Part shown: in pieces, positions 20,910 to 32,855 of the stretch
How the letters are laid out: the number at the start of each line of letters is the position of its first letter
Position numbering within the stretch: the stretch's first letter is position 1
NCBI GenBank assembly: GCA_028673005.1
Contig: CM054116.1
Coordinates: 21,027,840 to 21,091,839, forward strand
Direction: 5' to 3'
DNA length: 64,000 nucleotides
Source of the DNA: Tanypteryx hageni
Lineage: Eukaryota > Arthropoda > Insecta > Odonata > Petaluridae
The notes under the pieces: model-generated
What the model was told of the DNA's origin: nothing
The model's input: the letters and a program-made list of their open reading frames with translations, nothing else
The model's database searches: none
Made by a program: the position numbers and the translations under genes

Positions 20910-22164
20910 ATTTACATATGAAATTAAGGAATTAAAACATATCCAAGAAGGTACAATAAGAAAACTTCTATAACAATTTTTTAATTTCGACCAAAATATA
21001 ATCGTCAACTTCTTCCTCATTTAAATACCTATATGTCCTTTTTGCTTCTCTTCAACTGAACATTTGTATGCATCAAATTAGTCAATTTTTGCTTATTTTA
21101 TTATAACAACACTTTCCATGTTATACAAACAAATCATTTATCGCCAAATCGATTTCAAAGTCCGGGAACACGTTTTGTTTCATAGGTTTCACTATAAAAT
21201 ATTCACGTGACAAATTAAACCCACAGAATCAGCCTTTGCATGGGATGGGTATTGTTAAGCTAAATTTGACTATATCTTCAAACGTGTTTCCACCGGTTGC
21301 TTCCCTAGAGCGTGCAATTCCTGCCCAAGGTTTAAATTTTTTTGATATTCATGAACACATAATATGATGCAGTTTCTTCAACTGGAAATCGATTCGAGTG
21401 AAATAACTATCTTTTAAAAGTTATTCCATCGATTGTTTATCATGATTATTTGAAAAAAGATACAAAGTTAGTTAACTACTAACTAAGTTAGTCGCCGATA
21501 AAGGATGCGAGAAAATTTATTTATTTGGGCAAAATATGGGAAGACATGAAATATTGCGTAACATCAAGCATTACAATTTAAATTAACTTGGTTTCATTAC
21601 TTGATTTTATTCTCGAATCTTCCTCACAACTGTCTGTCTTGACTTAAAAACCCGAGCAACCCCGGATAATTTCAGATAGCATATTTAATTTTCTAAATAG
21701 GTTGGCCTGTCTTCAGTTGAATTTTGAAAATGTGCACGGTTATTTTACACAAATAAATATCCTGCAGGAGCAGGTCTTTAGGGAGAAGAATAGCGGTACC
21801 ATAGCAGGAATCGCTTTTTTAAAGATTTTTCTCATAAACCTATTTAACTGAATATTTTTCTGTTAGAAAAATATTAACTCCCAGTTAACTTCAATAAGAA
21901 GGTAGGTTAATTTTATGGGGTTTTTCTTATTTGGTTTAATAAACAAATGAATTAAAAATATACATTTTCATTATGTTTTGTGTTGTATTGAATTTTATTT
22001 GCTTTGCCATAGTGCACATCCTTATTTGTATATTTTTACGAGCTCCATGTTACGTTTTGTAGCCAATGGAAGTAATGAAAATGAATTTCGTATATAAATA
22101 TTTTCTCAATAACAGCAATAAAACTCTATATATATTACGCATTATTTAAATAAAAACGAAATTG

Positions 22165-23403
22165 GATCCAGGAATTGATGAAGTGGATGATCAACTTGAG
22201 ATCTATGATGTCGCTTCAGAAGTTAGTGAACATTTTGATATTGGATTGTGTAAGGGTAGATGAAAGGCCACAAAGTATGATTAGTGAATTTAAATATGAA
22301 ATCTTGAGCAAATGCTGGACATCTTCACCGACTTATGACTTTAAGCATGATAGTGAAAATATTCGACCTTTCCGTCTACCGTTGCTTACTCAGCATACTC
22401 CTTGGTTAACTTATTGTACACTTTTAAAGGCTGCTCTATGTCAAGTTTGTATACTTTTTCCTCAAAGGGCGAATAGGGAATTTTGATATTCTTTCATTAA
22501 TACAAAAAATTTCATGAAGCCGCAAGTTCCCATGACAAAACCCACTGTCATAAAACTTCACAAACAGAAGTCGATCACTCTATTTCAATAATGAAAGAGA
22601 AAAGTCCTTCGAAACAAATGCTGCAAAACAAATTAGTTGCCGATGCAAAAGAGGAAAATAGAGCAATACTGTATTCAATAAGTATTGTTTTGATATTGCA
22701 TTACGAGGTAAAACTAACAATTAAGGAAATCTTCAATCTTTCGGATTGAGGCAGGTGATGAAACAAAAACATTTAATTACTTGCAATGCAAACGCTAAAT
22801 ACACATCTATGAGAACTCGAAATAAATAATAGAAATTTGTGGGAGTATTTTGAGAGATGATTTAGTTGCTGCAGGAAATGCATTCGAAGGGATTTCCATT
22901 TTGACTGAAGAAATGACTGATATTGGGGGAATAGAACAATTATCATCAATAGGGGTTACATTTCCCAAGTGAATCACTGGACAAACTCGTATTCGCGAAT
23001 AATTTTTTCTTGGGTTTATTCCGATATTAGATCGCAGTGCAGAAGGAACTATCAGAGAGATATTAATTAATTTAAATTGCAAATGTAAATTTTAGTTGGT
23101 CAGAGATATGATGGATATTTTGCAATGGCTGGAAAGCTAGGGGGTGTGCAAGCAAAAATTATATCTTTACACCCGAAAGCAATGTTTGTTCAATGTTCTT
23201 CCCATCGTCTTAACCATGAAGTGCATGATTTTAATGGCTTGAGTGAAATCTGTATCACAGTTGGTACTATTAAGGCAATTATTAAAAATTTTCGGGAAAG
23301 GTCATATAGGAGGGCTAAAGTAGCAAATATTCCGATGTGTGACATGATACACTCTTCGTTACGCAGACGATTTTCATGTGTCAAATAAATATCTAACTTA
23401 TTT
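22165..23403 (+). pseudogene. ZMYM1-like hAT transposase remnant (monomer 2)
   Basis: Same remnant in type B form (SENIRPF). It keeps a GGVQAKI stretch near 23136-23160 that fits the family better than the shortened KQEI of monomers 1, 3 and 4, so here it is the least eroded copy. It also lacks the stop that monomers 1, 3 and 4 have near 6483 (ILTEEMTD reads through near 22898-22921), but has its own stop before the HCSSH block. Confidence 0.85.
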
Positions 23404-24000
23404 GAATTACATCCTTGTGAATGAGTAATGAATAAGTAAGAGCGAAATATGAGATAAGTATACGGATTTTTCCCGCTATAAAATAACCAATGTTAATTGC
23501 ACTGGATTGGCTTGCAACAACTTCTACCTTTTTCTAGTGCACCATGTGAAGCCACTTTGTGCCATAGCCATCAAAAAATGATTAGTATATGAAGTGACAA
23601 ACTTCCCCATCCTTGATTCCATGGCCTAGCATTGGGTATGTTTAGTCACAGAGCAAAATCGCTTTATATGGCGAATGGTTAAAAATGTTTCTATGTCTAA
23701 AGTTGAGTTTTGTGCCAAAAGGGTGAATTTAATTAGCAAATGGAAGAATGCGGTTGTGCTTGGGCAATATTGCTGCCATTAATTGAATCTAATATATAAA
23801 ACTGATTTCGTAGTTGTCATCGGTGGGCGGAAAAGTGGAACTGTAATGCTATTTTTCTTAAAGTAAAAGTCATTTAGAAAAACATAATTCCAAAATAGGC
23901 CTGGTTCGATCCCTGAGAATGATTTCCATTCCCCATAAGGTAACATGGAAAAATGGATATTTCAACCTGCAAGCTTATTTTCTTTTACTTATTAAAATTC

Positions 24001-25850
24001 ACATATTTGACCTTCGATCTCCGGACTAGGACTGCATTAAAGAAAAATGACAATAGTTTCTTATTCTTTTCATCTTTATCACCTTCAAATCAAAATCTCT
24101 TGAATTTAATGTTTTAATATCATATTTTGACAAAATTTAGCATTTTTAAGTCACCTTGCCATCTGATTGCTTTGTTGAACTCAAAATCGTATTATTCTCA
24201 TATATGCTCTCGTTCCCTCCGGACCTCCATGGACCCTCCTGGCCCAATTTATAGGTATCAGAGATATCTCAGAATTAATTTTTACTTTCTCCATATGGAG
24301 AATGTATTGTTTTCATGAAAGAATTCGCTTTCGAGGTTTCAATGTAAATACACCTTTTAAGGCCCTTTGAACATGTTTTGACTGTTTTCACAATCATGTC
24401 TGTTGGTCTGTCTGTATGTGATAGGATTTTTACTTTCTCCATATGCAGTATAGGGGAAAGAATTGTTTTTATGAACATGAAAAAATGTGCAAATGTGGAA
24501 ATGATTGTGTTACCATATGACATAATTTTATTTGCACGTCTGGCATAGCCTGGGCATTGCCAGGTACTTTCATCTAGTTTACTCATAATTTTGGGACATA
24601 AAACAAACTTCGAATAAATTTCCATATTGTGCTCAAGACAATGAATACTTCAGAAAAGGCCGGGCTTTCTATCTCTCACACTTGGTTTCCCATGGCATCA
24701 TTCTTAATCTGTGTTCAGAATCATTCACTGGAATGCTGATTCTGTTTGGAAGACTTCTTCAATCATAGTGATATTCTGAAAGAAGTCAGTCTTCATAGAA
24801 GTTTTACAATTTCTTGACCTTATGTTACATCCAAAGTTCAATATTCAAGGTCATAAATCAATGTTTATTGGCATGATATTTCAACATATATTTTTACTTA
24901 TTCATAATGTTAATGAGTTACGAATTCAGCATTTTTAGTGATTTTCGTCCATCTGTTGGCTTAACCGATTTCAACCAAATTTGTCACAGAATTTTCACAT
25001 AAATACATGACCAAAATGACATATTTCGACCGAATCAACTTAGAAAATTTTCAAAATTAGGTAATTATAAATTGGGAAGGAATTGGTGGTGGTGTGCAAA
25101 TTAAAAAATCAAAATCAACATGTTTAGCATAGATATCAAAACCAGGGCTTCCACAATACAAGTAATAAATAAATTTCTTTTTTACAAGTATTTGTGTTGA
25201 ATTTTCCACATAAATTTTAACCAAATTTAATATTTATAATGTACACATACATACAAAACCATATTAGCATATTTATACTGAGTCAGCCAAACGGATGCCA
25301 CAATTACAAATTTCAATAAAATAACACATAATGATACACGATATAAGAAAAGCATGAATACTTACGGCAAATATTGTCATGTAACCACAACTATATTCAG
25401 AATCAATTGCAGCAATTATTTCCTATAGATTTTCTCAAATAAATAGAAACATTTATGCTTCCTTGGAAGTACCAATCAACAAATTACAATGAAAGAAAAC
25501 ATTTCTATTGTTGACAATAAACAGAAATAAAGATAATTATTTTACACACTAAATAAATAATTAGGTATGTGAATAAAGTCTGATATAAAGATCAAGATTG
25601 ATGAATATTTGAAGACCTTTGAGGACATGATCAACGAAGGCTCCATAAGTCTTTAATCTGGGCCTAAAAACAGAAAAATAAAATTTATTTTAATGAAGTC
25701 ACATTTTGTATGAACTAAAAAGTAAAGAATAAATCTAAAATTCACATATTTGAATGTTCAATAAAGTAAAAATATTTTTGGGCATTTAAAATTTGTGTCA
25801 TGTTTTGCAATAAATCTTAATTATCATTTCTTTGCCCACACGTTTATCTG
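24001..25850. other. AT-rich DNA without recognised genes
   Basis: No coding similarity. 'tttttactttctccatatg.ag' occurs twice with similar followers (24278-24318 and 24427-24480), a partial duplication. Text such as 'gttggtctgtctgtatgtgata' (near 24402) and 'ttaaccgatttcaaccaaatttgt' (near 24961) resembles dispersed repeats common in arthropod genomes, but no ends were found. Confidence 0.4.
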
Positions 25851-26100
25851 GGGTGGCGGTGGTAGAGTGGTTAGAGCATTGGTCTTCCATGAAGTGGTCA
25901 CAGGTTCGAATCCTGTGGAGGTCAGATTTTTCAACCTGTGATTGTCCCGTCCCATGTTTGTGTGCTTTGAGGAGACTGCACAAGTCAGCGCTCTGTCCTT
26001 GGGAAGGGATGTTAAGCAGTTGGTCCCCTTGGTCGACTGGGTCTAACCAGAGTTTAACACACAACAAGTGGTAAAAAACAAGACAAATTCTACAAAAAAT
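25851..26100 (+). mobile_element. tRNA-Gly-derived SINE
   Basis: Bases 25851-25924 resemble a tRNA: A-box 'tggtagagtggttagagca', anticodon-loop-like 'cttccat' (as in tRNA-Gly with TCC) and B-box 'ggttcgaatcc'. They are followed by about 150 bp of non-tRNA body ('gggaagggatgttaagcagttggtcccc') and an A-rich end. It is a SINE rather than a working tRNA because the acceptor stem does not pair well and a long body follows. The exact 3' end is uncertain. Confidence 0.65.
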
Positions 26101-26269
26101 ATAACAAATTAACCCATTAATGCCCACTCATATTTATAAGACACAGTTAAATTGTTTTACCTATATATTAAATGGGAATTGTAACAGCACCGAGAGGTCT
26201 TAAAAAATGAATTCAGCCTACAAACTGCATATCAGATAAAAGGTCTTGAGACGGCGGTGTAAACATTTG

Positions 26270-27002
26270 TAAAAAACCGAAATAGGGATAATAAAATTTT
26301 GATATTATAATTTGTTTTTAAATTATTTAGAAGTTAGCCAATGTAAACAAAAAAATATTTCAATTTATCCATAAAATTGTTATTTTGGCGGTAAAAATTA
26401 TTTAAATTTAAACAATTAGATAAATGTTTCTTCTCTTCTAATTGTACTATAAATTTAAAATTTGGCAGAAATGTGTGGCATTATTAATTAAATTTGGGAA
26501 AAATATTATATTCCTAAAATTGCAAAAATTAGCGATAGTTTTAGTTCATTATTGTTTCGTAATGAAAAAACAAAAACCTGTCCAGAGGAGAAATCTTTAG
26601 AATTAAAGAAATATTTCTCATGATGAAATATCTGTCTGAAAAATGAATGATTTTTCAAAGTGAGATGAAATGCATGCAGTATGCAAGCACCTTCTACTAG
26701 GCATTATATATCGACTTTTCTTACAGAGGAGGAGGAGGATATAACATATAGGAGATTACTAATGTTTAGGCATTTCCAGGTGAGCTGGAGATTCGAAATT
26801 TTTTTCTTAGGTAGGATTTTGTGCAAAACCTACTAGAAAAAACGAAAATCTTGCAGTGTAAAAATGCGGACGCTAAAAATTCGCAATCTTTTAAACAAAA
26901 TATTTTGAATTAAAAAATATTTCTAATAATGCTATATCTCTCTGAAATATTAATTTTTATCAGGGTCAGATGAAATGCTTGCAGAATGCAAGCACCAACT
27001 AC
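26270..27002. repeat. ~300-bp diverged repeat, two tandem copies
   Basis: Segments near 26570-26700 and 26870-27002 match at 'aaatatttct.at.atg..atatct.tctgaaa' and 'agatgaaatgc.tgcag.atgcaagcacc'. The block also shares 'gctggagattcgaaatttttttcttaggtaggattttgtgcaaaac' with 32256-32300, and 'cgaaatagggat.ata.aaattttgatat' with 31687-31715 and 32451-32480. It belongs to a repeat family scattered through the 12-kb stretch. Confidence 0.6.
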
Positions 27003-27006
27003 TTGC

Positions 27007-27073
<67 letters not shown>
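27003..27073. repeat. (TA)n microsatellite
   Basis: About 70 bases of alternating T and A with one 'tac' interruption. It lies directly after the ~300-bp repeat and opens artificial Tyr-Ile frames on both strands. Confidence 0.95.
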
Positions 27074-27074
<1 letters not shown>

Positions 27075-27890
27075 GCAACTATGCTGTCTTCTTTCTAAAG
27101 CCACTTGTTCCATATCTTAGGTTGTTGCTTTGCTCTGCTAGAACCTTTTCTTTTTTTATCCTCCCAGCCCAACTTCTTCTTAGGTGGCATCTTAACTATT
27201 ATAATTATGGTTTATTATAAAATGAATGATAAATTAAGTAACATATTTACTTGTGTAATGCTCGCACCCATTTTTAGAGCTAAAAATCTGGAAAAGCTGG
27301 AATTTGTGTAATGTCTGCACTTCTGAGATTTCAATTTTGTTATTTATGACAACTCATTGAATAATCTATCTGAAGCAGAGTTTGATGAATCAATTACCAC
27401 AAAAAGCAAATATTTAAGAAGTGACTTCTAAGAATTACTTTTTAGTACTTTTTTAACGTATGTAATCATGAAAAGTTGGCATCCATTGCCATTATTTTAC
27501 ATGGAGACAACTTGAAAACCTATTTTGGAGTCTAGCTCCTAAATCTCACAGAATGGTTCAATTATGAGCCGTTGTCCATTCTCAAGTTATTTAATTTATA
27601 ATTAGTAATTTTCACTAATTTAGCAAAATCATGCTCAGCCATTTTTCACCTAGAAAAAGAGTGAATTTTATGGAAATAAACGTAAACAGTTCATGCTCAA
27701 AATAAATCTCCCAGACATCACACAATGCCATAAATAAACCTGTCACTAGACGCAATACGAGTTGGTTACATCGAAGCATTTCTCACCTTTGTGTGGATAA
27801 AATATCACTGAGAGCTTTCTGAAAGCACAAATGAACAACTCCAACAGTTATTTAGCGACACATTTCCATCACAAGATTGTGTTCTTTGCT
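27074..27890. other. No gene seen
   Basis: AT-rich, short frames only, no recognised similarity. Confidence 0.4.
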
Positions 27891-27891
27891 T

Positions 27892-28458
27892 TTATACAGA
27901 GTAATAAAAGTATATTCTTTTAGGATTGCATAATGTAAAAGGAACCCAAAAAAATGCAGTTACGGTAAAATGTGATTTGAGCATGTCATAGATTACAAGA
28001 CAATACATAACATGGAGATCATTAATTCTTCTTGTGTTATAATCATGGAAATTGCTATTTTTCTTGTAGTCAGACATGTTTTGCCTCACATACAGCACCG
28101 CATTATAAATATAAATAGAAGGAACAGTCAAGAGTCCTAACTTTTTAAAAAGGGGCCGGCAGTGTGCTCTGAAAGGTGCATTGCACATTGACCAGGCCTT
28201 TTTCTGAATCTTGAAAACCTCATTTAATTGGGTAGAGGAGCCCCAGAGGACAATGCCATAGGCAATATGTGAATAAAAATAAGCAAAGTACACTTTTTTT
28301 AATGCCTCAAAACTGAGTGAGTGCTTCAGGACAGATAGGATATAATACGCTGAGTTTAGCTTTTCACAGAAATTGTCAGTATGATAAGACCATTTCAAAA
28401 GAGGGTCAATATTGCTGAAATAGAATTTGAAGAAAAGGAGCAAATTAATTTCAATCAT
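27892..28458 (-). pseudogene. Non-LTR (LINE) retrotransposon ORF2 3' fragment
   Basis: A 188-codon minus frame matching the region after the reverse-transcriptase core of Jockey-like LINEs: 'LKWSYHTDNFCEKLNSA', 'KKVYFAYFYSHIAYGIVLWG', 'VFKIQKKA', then 'LFKKLGLLTVPSIYIY' and 'YNTR'. Only this 3' part is present, and everything upstream of about 28400 is unrelated. That is the 5'-truncated form typical of LINE insertions. No poly-A tail or target duplication could be fixed. Confidence 0.85.
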
Positions 28459-28564
28459 CAGTCCTCTTGGAACTTATCATCTGATTAATTCAGGAGTTGA
28501 CTTATATTGCATGGCCCTGAACATAAAGAAATGCAAGTATACCATCTTCCAGTGATGGTCACAG

Positions 28565-28920
28565 TTTTAATAAAGATTGGATGTACAAGGTATTGTTTAA
28601 CGGCAAGAAACACTATAGAAAATGGATGTTTTATTCTGAAAACCAAAATGGATTGTTTTGCTTTCCATGCCTTTTATTTCTGAAAACTTCATATTCTACA
28701 TTGTTTAATAAACAAGAAAGTGGATTTTCTGAATGGAAGCAGAATCATAGAATTCCAAATCACGAATTATCTGTAAATCACACAAATTGCTACATAATTT
28801 GGAAAATTTCCTGAAAAAAAGCTAAAAACTGTAAAAGGTCTTATTGACGATGCTATTCAGAAACAGTTTTTTGATGACGTTAATAAGTGGTGTTACATCC
28901 TTAAGATAATTTTAAAATGA
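28565..28920 (+). pseudogene. Second ZMYM1-like hAT remnant, N-terminal piece
   Basis: A TTF-type zinc-finger segment: WMFYSENQNGLFCFPCLLF (C-x2-C), then FSEWKQNHRIPNHELSVNHTNC. After a frame change it continues (LIDDAIQKQFFDDVNKW type) to about 28915. It is distinct from the hAT remnant in the monomers. Confidence 0.8.
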
Positions 28921-29755
28921 ACCACCGTGAAATACCCAGATGTGAAGTATATGTCCATTAAAATATTTATTAATGCATAAAGTAATACATCGTATTTAAT
29001 TAATTACTATAATATTTAAAAAGTTTGTCAAATTTCTTAAAATTGCTCCCACAGACCAACCAACTAACCACATCGGCGGTAGGGAAGTGTTTAGAGCTGG
29101 GTAGGTAATCGCGTGACAAGTTGAACGAAAATTACTACAGCTGGTTGGTTCCGTACGTAATACGAAACACAAAGTCATGTAGGCACCAATTAAAGTGTCT
29201 ACTAATACAATGTAAACAAGACTGATAAAATTTAAACGTATTTACTACAATTTAAACATGATGCTTTGCGTTTGGTATGCCAATGGCAGACGAAAAGTGG
29301 ACGTGAGTTTCAGAGTGTAGAAAATTTACGAGAGCACTGGAGTAGTACATGTATGCTGAGTTTTAAAGTGAAATAGGACAAGTAATTACTTCTAACTTTT
29401 AAATAAGGTAGCCCAAACAAAAAATTAAGAAGTCCAATACACCACTTCTCTGTAGTTGGATCATTGCAGCATGTAAAAAAATAGATCCCAATAGTATCTC
29501 AAGAGGGTTCAAGAAATGCTGCATATCAAATTCCATGGACAACTTGTTCAAATTTGAATAAGTTGTGATGAATGAACAGGACAGCAAGAATAAGGGAAGG
29601 AAACAGAGGAGAGGGAGATGTAAGTAGTAAATTTACTTTTTTTTAAATCATCCTCTTAATGTTAGCTTGTTATACACAAATGTAAAAGTTTTTTTGTAAG
29701 TGAACCTAATTTTAAGGGGTCGCCTTCCTTTCAGGTAAATACGGTATAATGACGT
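28921..29755. other. Unassigned DNA splitting the second hAT remnant
   Basis: About 830 bp with no hAT similarity, lying where the central transposase region should be. It is either an insertion or a replacement; no inverted ends or target duplication were found. Confidence 0.45.
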
Positions 29756-30650
29756 ACAGGCCCAAACATTATGTGTTAATAATCTTGCCAGAGATGTTTC
29801 ATGAGCTGCTCATTCACTCAATCTAATTGGAGTGCATGCAGCGAGCAATAATGTTGAAATGACAACATTTTTCGGGGTAGTCAAGAAAATATTTAATTTT
29901 TTGTTTTTTTTTTCTACTAAAAGGTGGGAAAAATTAACACTTTTATTAAATACAACCCTCAAAGAACACAGTGACACAAGATGGTGTTCTAAAGCACGTG
30001 CAATAAGGGCACTTGGTTCTCAAATTAGTGATGTGCTAACTATTTTAATGCAAATATCTGAAAACATTACTTTTGGGGACTGTAGCTAAAGCCAGATTAT
30101 TATTATTAAATGTTACATCATTTAATTTCATTTTTATGTTAATAATGTGGGAAAAAATTTTAATCAAAATAAACAATATCAATAACCAACTACAAAACAA
30201 GATGCAAGACATTGTTCGTTCTTCGGAATTATTTAAGGGGTTACTACACAGCTTCAAACAATTCAGAAGTGAGGGATTCAAAGATATAATATCCAAATGT
30301 GTGAAAAAATGAGAAGAACTTGAAATATATCCGGCTCCTCAAAATAAGAGAAAAAGAAAAAAGAAAATGTTGCCTGGAGAAGAAGCTACTGATGAAGGAG
30401 CACTACTTTCGATCAATGACAAACTATAACACCTATTTTACGAGGTAAGTGATGTTATAATCTGTCAGTTAGATGGTAGATTTAAAAATATGCACTGAGT
30501 ATCATCATTACTTGATTTTTTAAGTGGAAAAAATTTAGATCAAATGTCATTAGTAGATTTAAAAAAGGCAGCTGCTGATATTTGTATAGAATACCAAGAT
30601 TTAGATTGTATTCAAATGCAAAATGAAGTAAAATGTTTTCAATTTTAGGT
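29756..30650 (+). pseudogene. Second ZMYM1-like hAT remnant, C-terminal piece
   Basis: Resumes with AAHSLNLIGVHAAS, FFGVVKKIFNF and LKEHSDTRWCSKARA (the conserved SDTRW block of this family). It continues in several frames through KRKRKKK and a DLKKAAADICIEYQDLD region. Several frameshifts and stops are present (for example near 30086 and 30310). Confidence 0.8.
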
Positions 30651-30914
30651 GCAAGCTGGCCGGATGGACCAGAATTTCCCATAAGGAGTTCTGCTATTAC
30701 TGCTTGGCTGCTATAGAATGCCTTAAAAGTCTGCTTGTGGTGGCTGTTTTCACACAGTAAATAAAGACTTTTGGATGTCACCTGTGTTATCCAGATGTGC
30801 ATTACCTTCTTCCTCAAAATGTGTGCTTTGAGAATCATCATCCTGCACGCAGTGAATGCGAAAGAAAAAATGAGATTACTTGAATAAAGAATACATTTTA
30901 TAATATGAAGGTTC
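30651..30914. other. Unassigned spacer
   Basis: A 152-codon minus frame (30940-30482) covers this spacer but overlaps the hAT remnant on the other strand and has no recognisable motif. Confidence 0.35.
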
Positions 30915-31424
30915 ATGAGTTTTTTTGATCTAGGTAACATTCATGGAACAGTATTGGGAAGAAAAGATTTCGGATTTCATGAAAAATGGAATTTCCATCA
31001 CTGCGTGGGAGCACTGTATGGAAAACATATTGTGCTTCAAGCACCGTCAAACTCGGGAAGCATATATTTCAACTGTAAGCAAACATTCACCATTGTGTTT
31101 CTAGGCTTGGTGGATGCATTTTACAATTTTACTTTCGTCGATGTAGGGTGCCAAGGTAGAATTTCAGATAGTGGAGTTTTCAGGAATTCAAAATTCTTTA
31201 AATGTCTCCAAAACAACTCACTGCAGCTTCCAAGAGAAAAACATTACCTATGAGAGGAAAATTGTACCGTACATTTTAGTTGTGGATGAAGCATTTCCAC
31301 TGTTGACAAATATTATAAAGCCGCATCATGGAATTTACGAAAAAGCATCTCTTGAAGGGATATTTAACTACAGGTTTTCGCGAGCACGGAATGTAGTGGA
31401 GAATGCTATAAAAATCGAAAATTA
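30915..31424 (+). pseudogene. PIF/Harbinger transposase DDE-domain remnant
   Basis: WNFHHCVGALYGKHIVLQAP, then NSGSIYFNCKQTFTIVFLG, VDAFYNFTFVDVGCQGRISDSGVF, and after a frame change near 31245 VPYILVVDEAFPLL and IFNYRFSRARNVVENA. These are the ordered DDE_4 motifs of Harbinger transposases. The first catalytic Asp (normally DGKH) is Tyr here, and the frame is broken, so it cannot be active. No ends or partner MADF gene are visible nearby. Confidence 0.88.
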
Positions 31425-31815
31425 AAAATTGTAAATTTTTAGGGGTGGTTTTAACTCCATTTGTACATAAAGTTTAGTAATTGTTATCCTGGAAACTATA
31501 AATTGTAGGTATGAGTTTTTTCCAACATTTTGTAGCAAATTATATATAGAAAAAAAGTAAATTTTGAAAATTTTCAACATTGCGACCGCTAAAAATTCGA
31601 AATTATTTAAGCATATTTTAAAGGTTAATGTATTTTTGAATGTGTTATGAAACTGAAATTATTTTAAAAGGTAGATTTAAAAAAACGAAATAGGGATTAT
31701 AGAAATTTTGATATTTTAACTTGTTTGGCTTTTAAAATTTGAAAAGTTTAAACAAACAGGTAAATGTTTAGGTACAACATGGCAAGGCAAGTTAGTTCTG
31801 TAATTTAAATATTTT
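31425..31815. repeat. Copy of the ~300-bp dispersed repeat
   Basis: 31580-31780 ('cgaccgctaaaaattcgaa', 'aatgtgttatgaaactgaaatt', 'cgaaatagggattatagaaattttgatat') matches 32335-32560 and parts of 26270-26960. Confidence 0.6.
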
Positions 31816-32250
31816 AATTAATTTGTTCCCATAATTTCCACGACAGCATGGTATTTTGAAGGACCACGTTTTGCTAAATAAGGGCAGTCATGACACTCCA
31901 CAGACGTGACTAAATCTTCTTCTTCATCTACAACTACACTCACTTCATAACCTCTTTAACTTATTCTGTGTTCAGGGCAAATCTTGCCTTTAGCAATACA
32001 AATTTTTCCTTCTTGCTTCAGTTTAACAAATCCAAGAGAATTACTGACATAGTCTTTCCTCATTGACCTCAAAGGTAGAAAAAAGCCATAAAAGCAACAA
32101 TGAAATTTGCGTCAAATACAAAAGAGACACGCAGTTATGACACACACTTCCACAGTTTTTCTTTTCACAAGTATAGGTAATAACTAAGACAGATAGACAC
32201 TTAAAACAACAAACTTCATCACAATTCCTATAGACAAGACAGACGGAAAC
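31815..32250 (-). pseudogene. Unassigned Cys/His-containing coding remnant
   Basis: Minus-strand reading in two frames. From about 32240, CCFKCLSVL...TCEKKNCGSVCHNC; from about 32060, after a frame change, LGFVKLKQEGKICIAKG, CPEHRI (then a stop), and VECHDCPYLAKRGPSKYH. Regular Cys spacing and a continuous polar composition suggest a decayed protein domain of a kind seen in transposon-associated proteins. The family could not be named. Confidence 0.3.
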
Positions 32251-32570
32251 AGATGAGCTGGAGATTCGATATTTTTTTCTTAGGTAGGATTTTGTGCAAA
32301 ACCGACTAGAACAAACGAAAATCTTAAAAGAGTGCGACAATGCGGCCGCTAAAAATTCGCATTTGTTTAAACAAATTTTCAAGGTTTATGTATTTCCGAA
32401 TGTGTTACAGAGCTGAAATTTTTTTATAGGTAGGATTTGAAAAAAAAAACGAAAAAGGGATTATAGAAATTTTGATATATTAATTTGTGCTGCCGTTAAA
32501 AATTCTTAAAATTTAAACAAATAGATAACTGTTTACGTAGATGCTACATCTGGTAAAAATTATTAAAGTA
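32250..32570. repeat. Copy of the ~300-bp dispersed repeat
   Basis: Contains both modules of the family ('gctggagattcgatatttttttcttaggtagg' at 32255 and 'gcggccgctaaaaattcgca' at 32342), followed by the 'aatagggattatagaaattttgatat'-type module. Confidence 0.6.
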
Positions 32571-32855
32571 TTTGTAAATTTTTAGTATCCCTTTTGCTTC
32601 CTGACATTCTACATTGACGGACTGTGTGCCGTCAACAAGAGACCTTTTTCCAGAAACATATTATTCCCGGGTTTTAACAGGGTTTCTCGTGTTATTTAGG
32701 ATGTTTTAGCAGAAAGCAAAAGCAATGAATTCTCTGATTATGGCACACGATACAGCGTGAAACTTTGAGGATCGAGTTGCCAACAATTCACGGAATATTT
32801 TTCTGGTGGCCACAGCAAATCCTTGGCACTTGTTTCCTATATTGCTCCGCTAAAT

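Noticed and set aside
26910..27220. Tyr-Ile repeat frames on both strands
   Set aside because: Translation of the (TA)n tract.
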